The notes beneath the pieces were generated by a model, which searched no databases, was not told the DNA's origin, and worked only from the letters and a program-made list of their open reading frames with translations. Shown here in pieces: positions 25,650-34,025 of a DNA stretch of 46,610 bases (within the stretch, counting starts at the first letter, position 1; each line of letters begins with the position of its first letter). The stretch spans positions 1-46,610 of the forward strand of contig PMMM01000037.1 in NCBI GenBank assembly GCA_003162245.1, read 5' to 3'. This DNA comes from Phycisphaerales bacterium. GTDB lineage: Bacteria > Planctomycetota > Phycisphaerae > UBA1845 > Fen-1342. The position numbers and the translations under genes were made by a program.

Positions 25650-26969
25650 CTACAAAATGCCCCGCACCGCGGCCTCGAGCTGCCCCGGCAGGCACTCGGC
25701 CAACTCGTACGTCACCCGCAACGCCGGCTTATTGATCTTCAGCATCCGGCCGAGGTCGATCGGCGTGCCGATCAGCACGAGGTCGCACTTGACGGCGTTG
25801 ATGGTCTGCTCCAGCTCGTGGATCTGCTTGCCGTCGTAGCCCATCGCCGGCAGCACTTCGGTCACGTGCGGGAAGTTGGCGAACGTCTTCTTGATCGAGC
25901 CGACGGCATACGGCCGCGGATCGACGATCGACGCCGCCCCGTACTTCCGCGCCGCGATGTGCCCCGCGCCGTAGCTCATCTCGCCGTGCGTCAGCGTCGG
26001 CCCGTCCTCGACGACCAGCACATTCCGGTCGCGGACCGCCTCGGGATCCGGCACGGTCACGGGCGAGTTCGCCATGATGACGACCGCGTCCGGGTTGGCC
26101 TCGGCCACGTTCTTGAGCACCAGCTCGATGTGGTCCGGCTTGGCCGTGTTCACCTTGTTGACGACGATCACGTCGGCCATGCGCAGGTTGGTTTCGCCCG
26201 GGTAATAGCGGCATTCGTGCCCCGCCCGGTGCGGGTCGACGACCGTGATGAACAGGTTCGGTTTGTAGAACGGCATGTCGTTGTTGCCGCCGTCCCACAG
26301 GATCACGTCCGCCTCGGCCTCCGCGGCCCGCAGAATCCGCTCGTAATCCACGCCCGCGAAGACGACGTTTCCGACCGCGATGTGCGGCTCGTACTCCTCG
26401 CGCTCCTCGATCGTGCATTCCTGGCGCTCGAGGTCCTCGAACGTCGCAAAACGCTGGCAGATCTGCTTCGTCAGGTCGCCGTACGGCATCGGATGCCGCA
26501 CCGCGGCCACTCTCTTGCCCGCCGCCTTGAGGATCTTGACCACCGCCCGCGAAGTCTGGCTCTTGCCGGCGCCGGTGCGCACCGCGCAAACCGCGATGAC
26601 CGGCTTGGTGCTTTGCAGCATCGTGTGCCGGTGCCCCAACATGCAGAAATCCGCCCCGCAGGCGTTCACCAGCGCCGCCTTGTGCATGACCACTTCGTGC
26701 GGCTGATCCGAATACGCGATCGTGACCAGATCGACCTTGTGCTTCTCAATCAGCTCGGCCAGCTTCTCCTCGACGTAGATCGGAATGCCTTTTGGGTAGC
26801 GCGGGCCGGAGAGAGCAGGGGGGTACACCCGCCCGGCGATGTTCGGAATCTGCGTCGCCGTGAACGCGACCACCTCGTACGCCGGGTGGTCGCGCCAGTA
26901 GCAATTGAAATCGTGGAAATCGCGTCCCGCGGCCCCCATGATGATGACTTTCTGTATCGGGCTCGTCAT
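25650..26969 (-). CDS. Cyclic 2,3-diphosphoglycerate synthetase-like GTPase
   Basis: The 439-aa protein begins MTSPIQKVIIMGAAGRDFHD, typical of the family annotated as cyclic 2,3-diphosphoglycerate synthetase or 'GTPase'. An N-terminal Rossmann-like half (to about 120) is followed by a P-loop, AVRTGAGKSQTSRA (129-142), then ILWDGGNNDMPFYKP and VIVVNKVNTAK, as in G3E-like GTPases. In methanogens the product is an osmolyte and thermoprotectant; the bacterial role is unproven. ATG 26969 has GGAAG upstream. It is transcribed against the VKOR gene. Confidence 0.82.
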   Translation of the reverse strand: MTSPIQKVIIMGAAGRDFHDFNCYWRDHPAYEVVAFTATQIPNIAGRVYPPALSGPRYPKGIPIYVEEKLAELIEKHKVDLVTIAYSDQPHEVVMHKAALVNACGADFCMLGHRHTMLQSTKPVIAVCAVRTGAGKSQTSRAVVKILKAAGKRVAAVRHPMPYGDLTKQICQRFATFEDLERQECTIEEREEYEPHIAVGNVVFAGVDYERILRAAEAEADVILWDGGNNDMPFYKPNLFITVVDPHRAGHECRYYPGETNLRMADVIVVNKVNTAKPDHIELVLKNVAEANPDAVVIMANSPVTVPDPEAVRDRNVLVVEDGPTLTHGEMSYGAGHIAARKYGAASIVDPRPYAVGSIKKTFANFPHVTEVLPAMGYDGKQIHELEQTINAVKCDLVLIGTPIDLGRMLKINKPALRVTYELAECLPGQLEAAVRGIL

Positions 26970-27148
26970 AAACTGCTTCCGATCTCGTAGTGCGTTGGGG
27001 GTCGGAGAACCGTTCGGCCGGCGCACAGGCTGGCCGCATGGCGTGCCGCACAGGCGCACGCAGCGCGGGGCAGGATAGCCCGCCGACACGCTTTGCTCAA
27101 GCCGGCGCGACTCCGCGCCCCCGGTCCGCACCCCAGACCGCCCGCAGC

Positions 27149-27177
27149 TTGCCGATCGCCACGGCCGTGTGTACGAT
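27149..27177 (+). promoter_or_regulatory. Promoter of the small membrane-protein cluster
   Basis: TTGCCG (27149-27154), a 17-nt spacer and TACGAT (27172-27177), both 4 of 6. The leader to ATG 27214 is about 30 nt. Confidence 0.4.
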
Positions 27178-27213
27178 CCTGCATTGACGGTGACGATCTT
27201 GGGAGAGACGCGG

Positions 27214-27450
27214 ATGCGACGGCCGGTGTGGCGGCGTTTGCGGTGGCTGGGGCCCCTCGTTCTGTTCTGCGCGGTGCTGGTGACTCCGGCCCGCGCGCAA
27301 GAGGAGCAGCCGGAGGTCCAGTTTCAGGAGCCCGGGATCACCTACAAGGCCGTGGAGAAACCGTACATCCAGTGGGTCGCCGGCCTGGCGATCGTGCTGG
27401 CGGTCTTTGTCGTGGCCTTCAAGAATCCGCACCGCACCCACCTGGACTAG
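27214..27450 (+). CDS. Small secreted/membrane protein
   Basis: The 78-aa protein has an N-terminal signal or helix (WLGPLVLFCAVLVTPARA), a short polar loop with a Glu/Gln-rich patch (QEEQPEVQFQEPGI), and a C-terminal membrane helix (WVAGLAIVLAVFVVAF) ending in a short basic tail. GGGAGA lies upstream of the ATG. It leads a three-gene set with the next two small membrane proteins. I recognise no named family. Confidence 0.65.
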   Translation: MRRPVWRRLRWLGPLVLFCAVLVTPARAQEEQPEVQFQEPGITYKAVEKPYIQWVAGLAIVLAVFVVAFKNPHRTHLD

Positions 27451-27497
27451 CCGCGCGCCCATTGATCGCGCCGATACCGCGCTGCCAGGAGCGGCTC

Positions 27498-27785
27498 ATG
27501 CGCAAAACGACCTGCCTCGCCGCGCTCATCTGCCTCAACCTGATTCTGCTGACGGCCCTCGTCTTCGCCGGCACGACGCCGCGCGTCGCGGCGGCCCAGT
27601 CCGGCGACGCCTCGGACAATTACCTGGTCGTCGCCGGCGAGATTCAGGAGCATTTCGACGCGCTCTACGTGCTCGACGTGCGCGAACGCATGTTGCACAC
27701 GTTCTACTTCCGTAAGGGTACGCGCGACTTGGACTACGGCGGTTACCGGCATCTTGAGCAGGATTTCCGGCACAACAAGGAGTAG
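27498..27785 (+). CDS. Small exported protein, related to the next gene
   Basis: The 95-aa protein has an N-terminal helix (LAALICLNLILLTALVFAG) and an outer part SDNYLVVAGEIQEHFDALYV then LDVRERMLHTFYFRKGTRDL. The pattern 'YL.V.......ALYVLD.R...L..F.F....R.L' recurs in the next gene as YKMLTQQ...ELLVVVDAAARKAVIYDF, so the two look paralogous. GGAG lies 6 nt before the ATG. The gap to the next gene is 5 nt. A beta-rich periplasmic domain is likely. Function unknown. Confidence 0.65.
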   Translation: MRKTTCLAALICLNLILLTALVFAGTTPRVAAAQSGDASDNYLVVAGEIQEHFDALYVLDVRERMLHTFYFRKGTRDLDYGGYRHLEQDFRHNKE

Positions 27786-27790
27786 CCGCC

Positions 27791-28204
27791 ATGACCCCGC
27801 CAACGCCTGCTCCGCTGGACCGTTCGGCGCCATCGCCCAGGCCGGGCAATGCCGGGCTGACCCCGCCAACGCCCGTGCCGCTGGACGGCAAGACCTTCGC
27901 CATCGGCGTGCTCGCGGTCACCGCGACCATCCTGTTCGTCGCGTTCATCCTGCTGGCCCAAACGCCCGCCCAGGCGATCGGCATGAACGACCACGCCGGC
28001 GACTACAAGATGCTGACGCAACAGGTCTCCAGCACGAAAGAGCTGCTGGTCGTGGTGGACGCGGCGGCCCGCAAGGCAGTGATCTACGATTTCGACCTGA
28101 TGAACAAAAAGCTCGACATCGCGTCCACCATCCCGCTCGACCAACTCCCGAAACCGAGCGCCCCCGAAGAGCGCACCGACCACCCGCGCCGCCGAACGCC
28201 GTAA
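27791..28204 (+). CDS. Small membrane protein with duplicated Pro-rich N-terminus
   Basis: The 137-aa protein starts with two copies of a TPPTPxPLD motif (MTPPTPAPLD and LTPPTPVPLD) coded by a near-perfect 29-bp direct repeat (27792 and 27858). A membrane helix (AIGVLAVTATILFVAFILL) and a short outer domain similar to the preceding gene follow. The Arg/Pro-rich C-terminus is polar. It is the last gene before the tandem hairpins and the Mu-like element. Function unknown. Confidence 0.65.
   Translation: MTPPTPAPLDRSAPSPRPGNAGLTPPTPVPLDGKTFAIGVLAVTATILFVAFILLAQTPAQAIGMNDHAGDYKMLTQQVSSTKELLVVVDAAARKAVIYDFDLMNKKLDIASTIPLDQLPKPSAPEERTDHPRRRTP
27792..27886 (+). repeat. 29-bp direct repeat in the 5' end of the gene at 27791
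   Basis: TGACCCCGCCAACGCC occurs at 27792-27807 and 27858-27873, each followed by a near-identical stretch ending CCGCTGGAC. About 26 of 29 positions match. The first copy spans the start codon. Confidence 0.7.
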
Positions 28205-28209
28205 GGGCG

Positions 28210-28253
28210 GTCCGGCCCGCCGGACGAGGGTGGCTTGGCCCGCCCGAGCGGGC
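28210..28253 (+). terminator. Tandem GC hairpins ending the small membrane-protein operon
   Basis: GTCCGG-CCCG-CCGGAC (28210-28225) and GCCCGC-CCGA-GCGGGC (28238-28253) are two perfect 6-bp stems with 4-nt loops starting 6 nt after the stop codon. No long T-tract follows. Confidence 0.5.
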
Positions 28254-28379
28254 TGTTCCGCACCAGTTGCAGGCGGGCATTGGTGAACGCAACAGAATAT
28301 ATATTATAGGACCTACGATGTGACGTCCTTATCCCGTGTTACGATCGCCGACAATCTCCCCGCTGTTCCGCTGTTCCGC
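28254..28379. repeat. Three copies of TGTTCCGC at the left flank of the Mu-like element
   Basis: TGTTCCGC occurs at 28254, 28364 and 28372. The 28254 and 28372 copies extend to a 13-nt match with one difference (TGTTCCGCACCAG and TGTTCCGCGCCAG). The stretch between is partly AT-rich (28291-28308). Confidence 0.6.
28280..28307 (+). promoter_or_regulatory. Possible rightward promoter just outside the element
   Basis: TTGGTG (28280-28285), a 16-nt spacer and TATTAT (28302-28307) in an AT-rich patch. It would fire into the left end of the element, antisense to its genes. The -35 is weak. Confidence 0.25.
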
Positions 28380-28393
28380 GCCAGAAAATGACG
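28372..28393 (+). repeat. Left terminal inverted repeat
   Basis: It reads TGTTCCGCGCCAGAAAATGA then CG. It pairs with the inverse of 41789-41810 at 17 of 22 positions. GAAAATGACGTTT (28384-28396) recurs inverted at 41690-41702. Confidence 0.65.
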
Positions 28394-28539
28394 TTTCGTG
28401 CGACAGCAGCGCGCACCCAAAAACCGCGTATATCGTCTCCGAAGCCCCCTTTTCGACGTTGTGAATTGGACCGGTTTACAGCTCTCGACCGCCGGTCAAA
28501 GGCCCTTTGAATGCGCTTCGGTCGGTACACCTCCGATGA
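28394..28539. other. Left-end subterminal region
   Basis: It contains a GTGCGACAGCAGCG motif (about 28399-28412) like the right-end sites, and the palindrome TCAAAGG-C-CCTTTGA (28496-28510), which may end transcription of the late genes. No gene is supported. Confidence 0.4.
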
Positions 28540-30096
28540 TCAGCTCGCAACCCCGCCCATCTCCGCCTCGATGCTCGGCACCATGCGTTTCAGGTCGCCG
28601 GGCACATGCAGGTGGTCCACGCTGATGTTCCAGTTGTGCGTCACGTTCGTCGCCGACCCGCCGCCCTCCTCGCCTTCGCCGCTCGCCGGCGTCGGCCGTT
28701 GCAACTCGATGCCCTCGATCGCCGCCGGCGGCGCTTGGCGCCCGTGCGGCGCCTGTGGGTGCTCGGGCACAACGTCTACGTTGGCCGGAAACTCTTCCAC
28801 CGGGTGCACGGTTATCTCGCCGCCCCGGGCCGCAGTGGAAATCATCCGCTGGGCGAGGTTCGCGAGCTGCTCGGGCGTACCCCGTCCGCCGAGCTTGTGC
28901 GACTTGGCCTTGCCGAATATATCGCCGACTCCCGGGAGGTCCTCATACGCGCTGACACCCCCCTGCGGAATCCGCCGCATCGGACCGCCCCCCTGCGCCG
29001 TTGCCGCGGTCCGGTACGCCCGGGCGATCGCCAGGGCCGCTTCCTGCTCTTCCTTCGTGAAGCCGCTTTCCTCCATGCCTGACTTCATCTGCCCCGCCGC
29101 AACGTCAAGCGGATCGACCACCAGCCCGGCGTCTGAGGGAGCGTGTGTCAGCGCGTAATCTCTCACCGATTTCCGGTAGCTCTGCCAGGCCCGGCGCGCT
29201 GCATCGGACTCCCCGGCCTTCAGGATGTCGGCGATCTGCCCCCCCGCCTTCCGCCGGTCCGTGAATTCCGGCGGCTTCATGCCCCGCGTGGTCAGCCCCG
29301 CGAAATAACGCTCACGGTCAAAGGCCACGCCCTCCGTTTTGGCGACCTGCTCCGCGACCGCGGCGTTCATGGCCAATTCCGCCGGGACTGCGATCTGCCC
29401 GCGCCCCGCTCCGGTCTGCATGGCTATCGAAGCCGATTGCGCCTGCGCCTCGCGGCCGTACAGCCCGAGTCCGGCGAGAGTTTTGGTCAACTCGTAGCGC
29501 TGTTCGAGGCCCTTCTCGCCTTCGCTGGTCATCGCGTCCTTGGCGCGTTTGACCGCCTGCGCCGCCCGATCCGCCGCTTCGGCCACGCTCTTGAATGCCG
29601 CGGCGACTCCGCCAACCACCGCGGCCCCGCCGGCCAGTGCGAGCAGCGTCGGCGTGAGGCTGCCGACGCCCAGCGCCAAGTGGGACAGCAGCCGGAAGGT
29701 TAGGCTGAGCTCCGGGTTGACGAGCATCAGCGCGTCCATCGCGAGCATCTGGCCATGCCGTGTGAGCTGCCCGGTTTCGGCTCCCAGCAGGCCGGCGGCC
29801 CGCGCCGCGTCGCCGTATACGACCGTCGCGAGCCGCTGGGCTTCCGCCTCCTGCGTCACTGCCTGCGCTGCCAACTGACTGGCACCGGCCACGTCGCCGC
29901 GGGCCTTGGCCAGCCGCTCCATGATTCGCAGGTCTTCGGCGTTGCGCTGCGCGGTCGAGAGGTCTTGCCGCACGGCCCCGGCCCCGGTCTGTACGCTCTT
30001 GAGCTGCTCCATCCGCGCGCGCACCCCGGCCAACTCGGCCTTGGCTTGGTCGCCGCCGACCACGCGCACCGGTATGTTCACGCCGTCCTGCGACAT
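28540..30096 (-). CDS. Tape-measure-like phage protein
   Basis: The 518-aa protein starts MSQDGVNIPVRVVGGDQAKA, has long helices (about 20-110), a hydrophobic stretch near 130-175 (LTPTLLALAGGAAVVGGVAA) and an Ala-rich coiled region, then a Pro-rich part and a C-terminal beta-like piece (NVTHNWNISVDHLHVPGDL). Helix plus hydrophobic core is how short tail tape-measure proteins look, but 518 aa is small and no other tail gene is present. It is the last gene of the late operon. GGAGG lies 8 nt before the ATG. Confidence 0.55.
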   Translation of the reverse strand: MSQDGVNIPVRVVGGDQAKAELAGVRARMEQLKSVQTGAGAVRQDLSTAQRNAEDLRIMERLAKARGDVAGASQLAAQAVTQEAEAQRLATVVYGDAARAAGLLGAETGQLTRHGQMLAMDALMLVNPELSLTFRLLSHLALGVGSLTPTLLALAGGAAVVGGVAAAFKSVAEAADRAAQAVKRAKDAMTSEGEKGLEQRYELTKTLAGLGLYGREAQAQSASIAMQTGAGRGQIAVPAELAMNAAVAEQVAKTEGVAFDRERYFAGLTTRGMKPPEFTDRRKAGGQIADILKAGESDAARRAWQSYRKSVRDYALTHAPSDAGLVVDPLDVAAGQMKSGMEESGFTKEEQEAALAIARAYRTAATAQGGGPMRRIPQGGVSAYEDLPGVGDIFGKAKSHKLGGRGTPEQLANLAQRMISTAARGGEITVHPVEEFPANVDVVPEHPQAPHGRQAPPAAIEGIELQRPTPASGEGEEGGGSATNVTHNWNISVDHLHVPGDLKRMVPSIEAEMGGVAS

Positions 30097-30132
30097 CGCT
30101 TACGCCTCCGCGCCTTCGCGCCGCCGCGGCTT

Positions 30133-30510
30133 CTATCCCGCCTGTCCGGTCGCCGTCCGCAAAATCTCGGCGAATTGTTCCACCGCGCGGACCATTGCCG
30201 CGTCCGGGTCTTCGGCGACATCGACCAGCGCGTAGTAGTCGTTACATGCAGACACGCTCACGCGCACGATGCACGGGCCGGCGGCCGTGTACTTGTCGGC
30301 GCCGTTCCGCAACCAGTAGTTGCCGCGCGCCTGCTCAATCCAATCCGCCGCGCTCGGCGTGAATGTCGTCTCGGCCGCGGGGGCGAGCGCGATTCCGACG
30401 GTGACGGCGCTGGCCGCGATCCCCGTCACCGCCGAGTCGTCGGCCGCTAGCAGCATCCGAACCGGCAGCCACTGACTGCTCCGCACTTTGCCCTGAAACA
30501 TGTTGCTCAT
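30133..30510 (-). CDS. Small virion-like beta-sandwich protein
   Basis: The 125-aa protein starts MSNMFQGKVRSSQWLPVRML. A repeated-strand segment (VTVGIALAPAAETTFTPSAA, then YWLRNGADKYTAAGPCIVRV) resembles the short beta-domain often seen in phage tail-fibre or virion proteins ('W.E.g.G.Y.L.l...dt..G...v.v'). A short C-terminal helix follows. GGAG lies 6 nt before the ATG. It lies 36 nt upstream of the tape-measure-like gene. The exact virion position is unknown. Confidence 0.5.
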   Translation of the reverse strand: MSNMFQGKVRSSQWLPVRMLLAADDSAVTGIAASAVTVGIALAPAAETTFTPSAADWIEQARGNYWLRNGADKYTAAGPCIVRVSVSACNDYYALVDVAEDPDAAMVRAVEQFAEILRTATGQAG

Positions 30511-30638
30511 AAGGCACTCCGTCTCTGCCGTCCCAACCGGCTTCGCTACGCTGGGCGGCTTGTCAGCCACCCTCGCCGCCTCCGCGGCCGGCGGTGCCGC
30601 GGACCACGTCGGCCCGCGGCACCGTCGCCCGTATTCCC

Positions 30639-31085
30639 TTACACCAGCACCGCGACCGGCGAGTTGACGACCGGCGTCGCGTGTTTCCGCAGCAGCGCGA
30701 TAACCACGCTGTCGCCGTTGCCCGAGCCGCCGTTGGCGAGCGTGGCGCGCATGTACCGCTTGCGCGCCGCCGCCCGTCCCGCCAGCCGGACATTGATGAG
30801 CGCGACGACGTTGTCAGCCACGTCGCCGCCCAACGCGGCCGTCTTCGCTTCGACGCCGGCGGCGTTTTCGACCAGGGCCGGATCGGCGCCGTTGGCGTCG
30901 TCGGACTCGTAAATCTTCACCTGGCTCGCGAGCACGGTGTTATCCACCGCCCCGAACGCCGCGACGAAGAGCACTTCATCCGCGCCCGCCGTGTCGATCC
31001 ACGCGGACCCGTTCGCGGTGCCCGCCGCGCGCTCGTTGGGCACGATGTGGTTCACCGCGTAGAGGATTTCGCTGAGAAATTGCAT
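30639..31085 (-). CDS. Phage structural protein next to the capsid gene
   Basis: The 148-aa protein starts MQFLSEILYAVNHIVPNERA and has alternating beta-type hydrophobic residues (DEVLFVAAFGAVDNTVLASQ, VKIYESDDANG, NVVALINVRL, RYMRATLANGG). Its place directly after the major capsid gene, its size and its beta-rich pattern fit a decoration or head-completion protein. No catalytic motif is seen. The 128-nt gap to the next gene holds no ORF with a ribosome site. Confidence 0.5.
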   Translation of the reverse strand: MQFLSEILYAVNHIVPNERAAGTANGSAWIDTAGADEVLFVAAFGAVDNTVLASQVKIYESDDANGADPALVENAAGVEAKTAALGGDVADNVVALINVRLAGRAAARKRYMRATLANGGSGNGDSVVIALLRKHATPVVNSPVAVLV

Positions 31086-31153
31086 GTTCTTACCTCACGT
31101 CTGTCGCGACGGAGGCCGGGGCTCCGCGGCCCCGGCCCGGTCGCGTGCCTTGC

Positions 31154-32332
31154 TTACGAGTGCGTCTTGAGCTGGACGTAGGCCGACTTGTCGCACTCCT
31201 GAATGTCCTGCAGCGCGTCGCCGGCGATCGCCTGGAGGCCCTCCGCGAACTTGTAGTCGTTGCTGACCCGAATCCGAATCCCCGGCGGTTGCAGCCGGAA
31301 CAGCCGCCAGCCGCGCTGCAGGGCGCCGAAGATCAGCATGGTCGTGTCCGCTTGCGTTTGGGCGCTCAATGTCGGCGCGACCTGCGTGATTTCGACGGGG
31401 TAGCCCATCAGCACGAACGGCGACGGCCGGTCTGCCGACAGGATGTCCGCGACCGGAGCGCCCGTCGTCAAGCGCTGCCCCAAGTAGCCCGCGAAGATGC
31501 TCAGGTGCATGTAGAACTTCGCGCCGGACACGTGGCCCCACTGCGGCAGCGCGCCGAGCGCCAAGGCCAGGTACGTGACGTGCTTGGCGATGACTTCCGC
31601 GAACGTGTCATCGCCGCTCTCCGCCGTCACCGTGAGCTGGCCGGTGCCGGATTGCTTGAAGGCGCCGGTCACGCGGGCGTGCGTCGCCGAGCCGTCGCCC
31701 ATGAAGCCGTAGAGGTCGCCCGCGTAGGCGAGCGCCAAGGCGATTTCCTGCGCGACGAAGTCACCCAGCGCCGCGGCGAGGGCCATGTCCAGCATCCACT
31801 GGTCCACGTAGGTCAGCGTCGCGTAGCGCGTCAGGTTGAACATAACGCGGCCCAGCGTCGGGCCGCTCTCGTCCGGCGCCTGCGCGATGTCCGGGTGGTA
31901 CACCGTCAAACCGCCCGTGCGTTTGACCATGCTACCGCTCTGCGACGTGACGGGCGTCGCCGGCACGTTGCGCTCGAAGGCGCCGTAGGTCTCCACGTTG
32001 CGGAGGATCTCATTGACGAGGATCTCCGGGACCGCGATGACCGCCCTGCAGAAGTCGGCCGCTTGCGCCATCTCGCGGAAAGGCCCCTTATAGGCCCCGC
32101 CGCGCTGGTAATACTCCGCCAGGGCGGTAAAACGCTCGCGGTACCTGGTCTCCGCGCTGGCGAAATCGTTCCTGAGCTTGGCGATGTCATCCGTCGCCGC
32201 GACCAGGTCCCGTTGCGTACCTTTCTTCAATTCGCTGAAGCTGCCCCCGAGCTTCTGGAGCAACGCCGCAACGTCGTCAAACCACTGCTGGGTCTGCTCC
32301 TGTTGCGGCGTTCTCGCTGCCGTTGCAGTCAT
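31154..32332 (-). CDS. Major capsid protein (HK97-fold type)
   Basis: The 392-aa protein has an N-terminal coiled-coil delta region (about 15-75; FDDVAALLQKLGGSFSELKK) as in HK97-type capsids, then the capsid core: ILVNEILRNVETYGAFERNV, TGGLTVYHPDIAQAPDESGP, DFVAQEIALALAYAGDLYGF and a P-domain end VLMGYPVEITQVAPTL. This is the shell-forming subunit. GAGGAG lies 6 nt before ATG 32332; a longer frame to 32392 lacks a ribosome site. It follows the protease gene and one small gene, the usual maturation order. Confidence 0.85.
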   Translation of the reverse strand: MTATAARTPQQEQTQQWFDDVAALLQKLGGSFSELKKGTQRDLVAATDDIAKLRNDFASAETRYRERFTALAEYYQRGGAYKGPFREMAQAADFCRAVIAVPEILVNEILRNVETYGAFERNVPATPVTSQSGSMVKRTGGLTVYHPDIAQAPDESGPTLGRVMFNLTRYATLTYVDQWMLDMALAAALGDFVAQEIALALAYAGDLYGFMGDGSATHARVTGAFKQSGTGQLTVTAESGDDTFAEVIAKHVTYLALALGALPQWGHVSGAKFYMHLSIFAGYLGQRLTTGAPVADILSADRPSPFVLMGYPVEITQVAPTLSAQTQADTTMLIFGALQRGWRLFRLQPPGIRIRVSNDYKFAEGLQAIAGDALQDIQECDKSAYVQLKTHS

Positions 32333-32545
32333 CCGTGACTCCTCTTGCCGCGTCGCCCGGTTCCGTCCGAGTGCGGCGCTTGTCGCCGGCACTCAGGCCC
32401 GAAGCGGGCCTCTCCGCGGCAGTTTCGATTGCCTGTCGAACATCGTTCTAAACACCTTTGCGGACCGGTCGGCTCCGCGCCCGCCCGGCGCTTTCCGGCG
32501 ACGGGGTCCGCACCGTCGCCAGCCGCCAGGGCGGCGTCCGCAGCC

Positions 32546-32923
32546 TCAGTCTTCCCGGCGGCGCCGCTTGCGCCCGCCACGGCAGCCGCGCCGGCGCTGC
32601 TGCGGTGTTCCCTCCGCGGCGTCAATGCCGCGTACCGCGCCACTGGCGGCGGGTTCGGGTTCCCGCGCTGCGTCGTCGCAGGCTTCGCACTCCGCGCTGT
32701 CTTCGGCCTCCGCCGTGCGGCGCTCCAGTTCGCGGAATTCCAACTCGGCGAGCTGCTCGTCCGCCGGCAGCGCCGCGAACTCGGCCTCGGCGCGGAACGG
32801 CTCCGGGTTCGCGATCATCGCGGCCAGCGTGTGGACGGCCGAGCGCTCGAGCTGCTCCAGACCGTCCGCCAACCGCGCTTTCAGGCGCGCGCCGAACGTC
32901 GCTGCCAGTGCCGAGTTGGTCAT
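32546..32923 (-). CDS. Small charged phage protein between protease and capsid
   Basis: The 125-aa protein starts MTNSALAATFGARLKARLAD. It is mostly helical and acidic (FAALPADEQLAELEFREL, TAEAEDSAECEACDD) and ends in a basic tail (RRRGCRGGRKRRRRED). ATG overlaps the protease TGA by 4 nt. Position between protease and capsid suggests a scaffold-like or accessory head protein, by inference only. A gap of 213 nt to the capsid start holds no further gene. Confidence 0.5.
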   Translation of the reverse strand: MTNSALAATFGARLKARLADGLEQLERSAVHTLAAMIANPEPFRAEAEFAALPADEQLAELEFRELERRTAEAEDSAECEACDDAAREPEPAASGAVRGIDAAEGTPQQRRRGCRGGRKRRRRED

Positions 32924-33951
32924 CCGGGCCTCCGCGCGATGCGCTGCAGCAGCCCGTCCACTTCGTCGCCCAAGCCCGTGGCAACCGGGCTCGGCGGCGC
33001 TTTTGTCGCCCCCGCGGGCGTCCCAAAATCGGCCTTGAACGCCGCGGGCAAGTCCATGTGCTGTGCCTCCGCGGCGTCGATGATTTCTTCGTCCTGTTCG
33101 ATCGCGGCCAGGGCCGCGTCCCGAAACCGTTCCACCCACGCATCGAATTGCGTATCCAGCGCCGCCGTCAGGACCGCGGCGTCCGCACTTCCACCCGCTG
33201 CGGTCAGCCGCCCCACTTGTTCGCGCAGGCTCGCGACTTCCTGCCGGAGTTGCTGAATCGTGTCGCCGGCGGGCGCCCTGGCCGCGACGTGCCGGACCGT
33301 TTCGGCCAGGATCGCGGCGGCCACGGATGTGGCCGGCAGCGTTTCGCTCGCAATGGCGTCCCGGTCCCAAGCCGCCACCGCGCGGCCAGGAGCGGAAATC
33401 CCGTCAATCAGCCCGGCCGCCAGCGCTTCGGATGCGGAGAACCAGGTTTCCTCGCGCACCCAGCTTTCGACCAGGCTGCGCGGGCGCCCGGTCCGCGCCA
33501 CGTACATCCGCACGATCGTGTCGGTCAAGACATCGAGCGTTTGGGCTTCCTCCCGCATCTTGGCCGCGTTGCCCGAGACCGTGTTCCAGACCGCGTGCAC
33601 CATCACCATCGCATTCGGCGCGGCCGTGACGTGGTCGCCGCCCATTGCCACGATCGTCGCGGCGCTGGCACACAGCCCATCAATCTGGACTTCCTTGCGC
33701 GCCGGGTGCCTGCGCATCGCGTTGAAGATCGCCAGGCCGCCGAAGAGCGACCCGCCGCGGGAGTTGATGTACATGCGAATCGTGTTCCCCTGGAACGCTT
33801 GCAGGTCGGCGACGACGCGCGCCGAATCGACGACGCCGTCGTTCCCCATGTCGATGGTGCCGTAGATCAGGAGCGCAAGCTCGGTCGGCCCCGCGTTCTC
33901 TACGCGGTAGCCGCGATACGCCGTTTCTCCGCCGGTTGCTGTCTCTCTCAC
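32920..33951 (-). CDS. ClpP-like prohead maturation protease
   Basis: The 343-aa protein has a ClpP/S49-type fold: YINSRGGSLFGGLAIFNAMR near 61-80, the Ser96 nucleophile in DGLCASAATIVAMGG and His119 in MVMVHAVW. The C-terminal third is a helical scaffold-like extension (QLRQEVASLREQVGRLTAAG). Phage proteases of this type cleave scaffold and capsid during head maturation. GTG 33951 has AGGAG 8 nt upstream. It opens the late block, after a strong hairpin. Confidence 0.88.
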   Translation of the reverse strand: MRETATGGETAYRGYRVENAGPTELALLIYGTIDMGNDGVVDSARVVADLQAFQGNTIRMYINSRGGSLFGGLAIFNAMRRHPARKEVQIDGLCASAATIVAMGGDHVTAAPNAMVMVHAVWNTVSGNAAKMREEAQTLDVLTDTIVRMYVARTGRPRSLVESWVREETWFSASEALAAGLIDGISAPGRAVAAWDRDAIASETLPATSVAAAILAETVRHVAARAPAGDTIQQLRQEVASLREQVGRLTAAGGSADAAVLTAALDTQFDAWVERFRDAALAAIEQDEEIIDAAEAQHMDLPAAFKADFGTPAGATKAPPSPVATGLGDEVDGLLQRIARRPG

Positions 33952-33979
33952 GTCTCACTCTCCTGTCCGATCCGCGCCC

Positions 33980-34013
33980 GGCGCCCGGGGCGGGATGGCG
34001 ATCCCCGGGCGCC
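33980..34013. repeat. Perfect 11-bp hairpin between early and late genes
   Basis: GGCGCCCGGGG (33980-33990) and CCCCGGGCGCC (34003-34013) with a 12-nt loop, in the 74-nt gap between genes at 34026 and 33951. It could be a terminator, antiterminator site or processing signal. No T-tract. Confidence 0.6.
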
Positions 34014-34025
34014 GCGCGGCCCACG

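Noticed and set aside
28339-28530. 63-aa minus-strand frame after the tape-measure-like gene
   Set aside because: It crosses the proposed left end, has a basic, disordered composition, and its GTG overlaps the GGAGG that would be its own ribosome site.
31145-32338. 397-aa plus-strand frame over the capsid gene
   Set aside because: Antisense shadow with low-complexity Arg/Val content.
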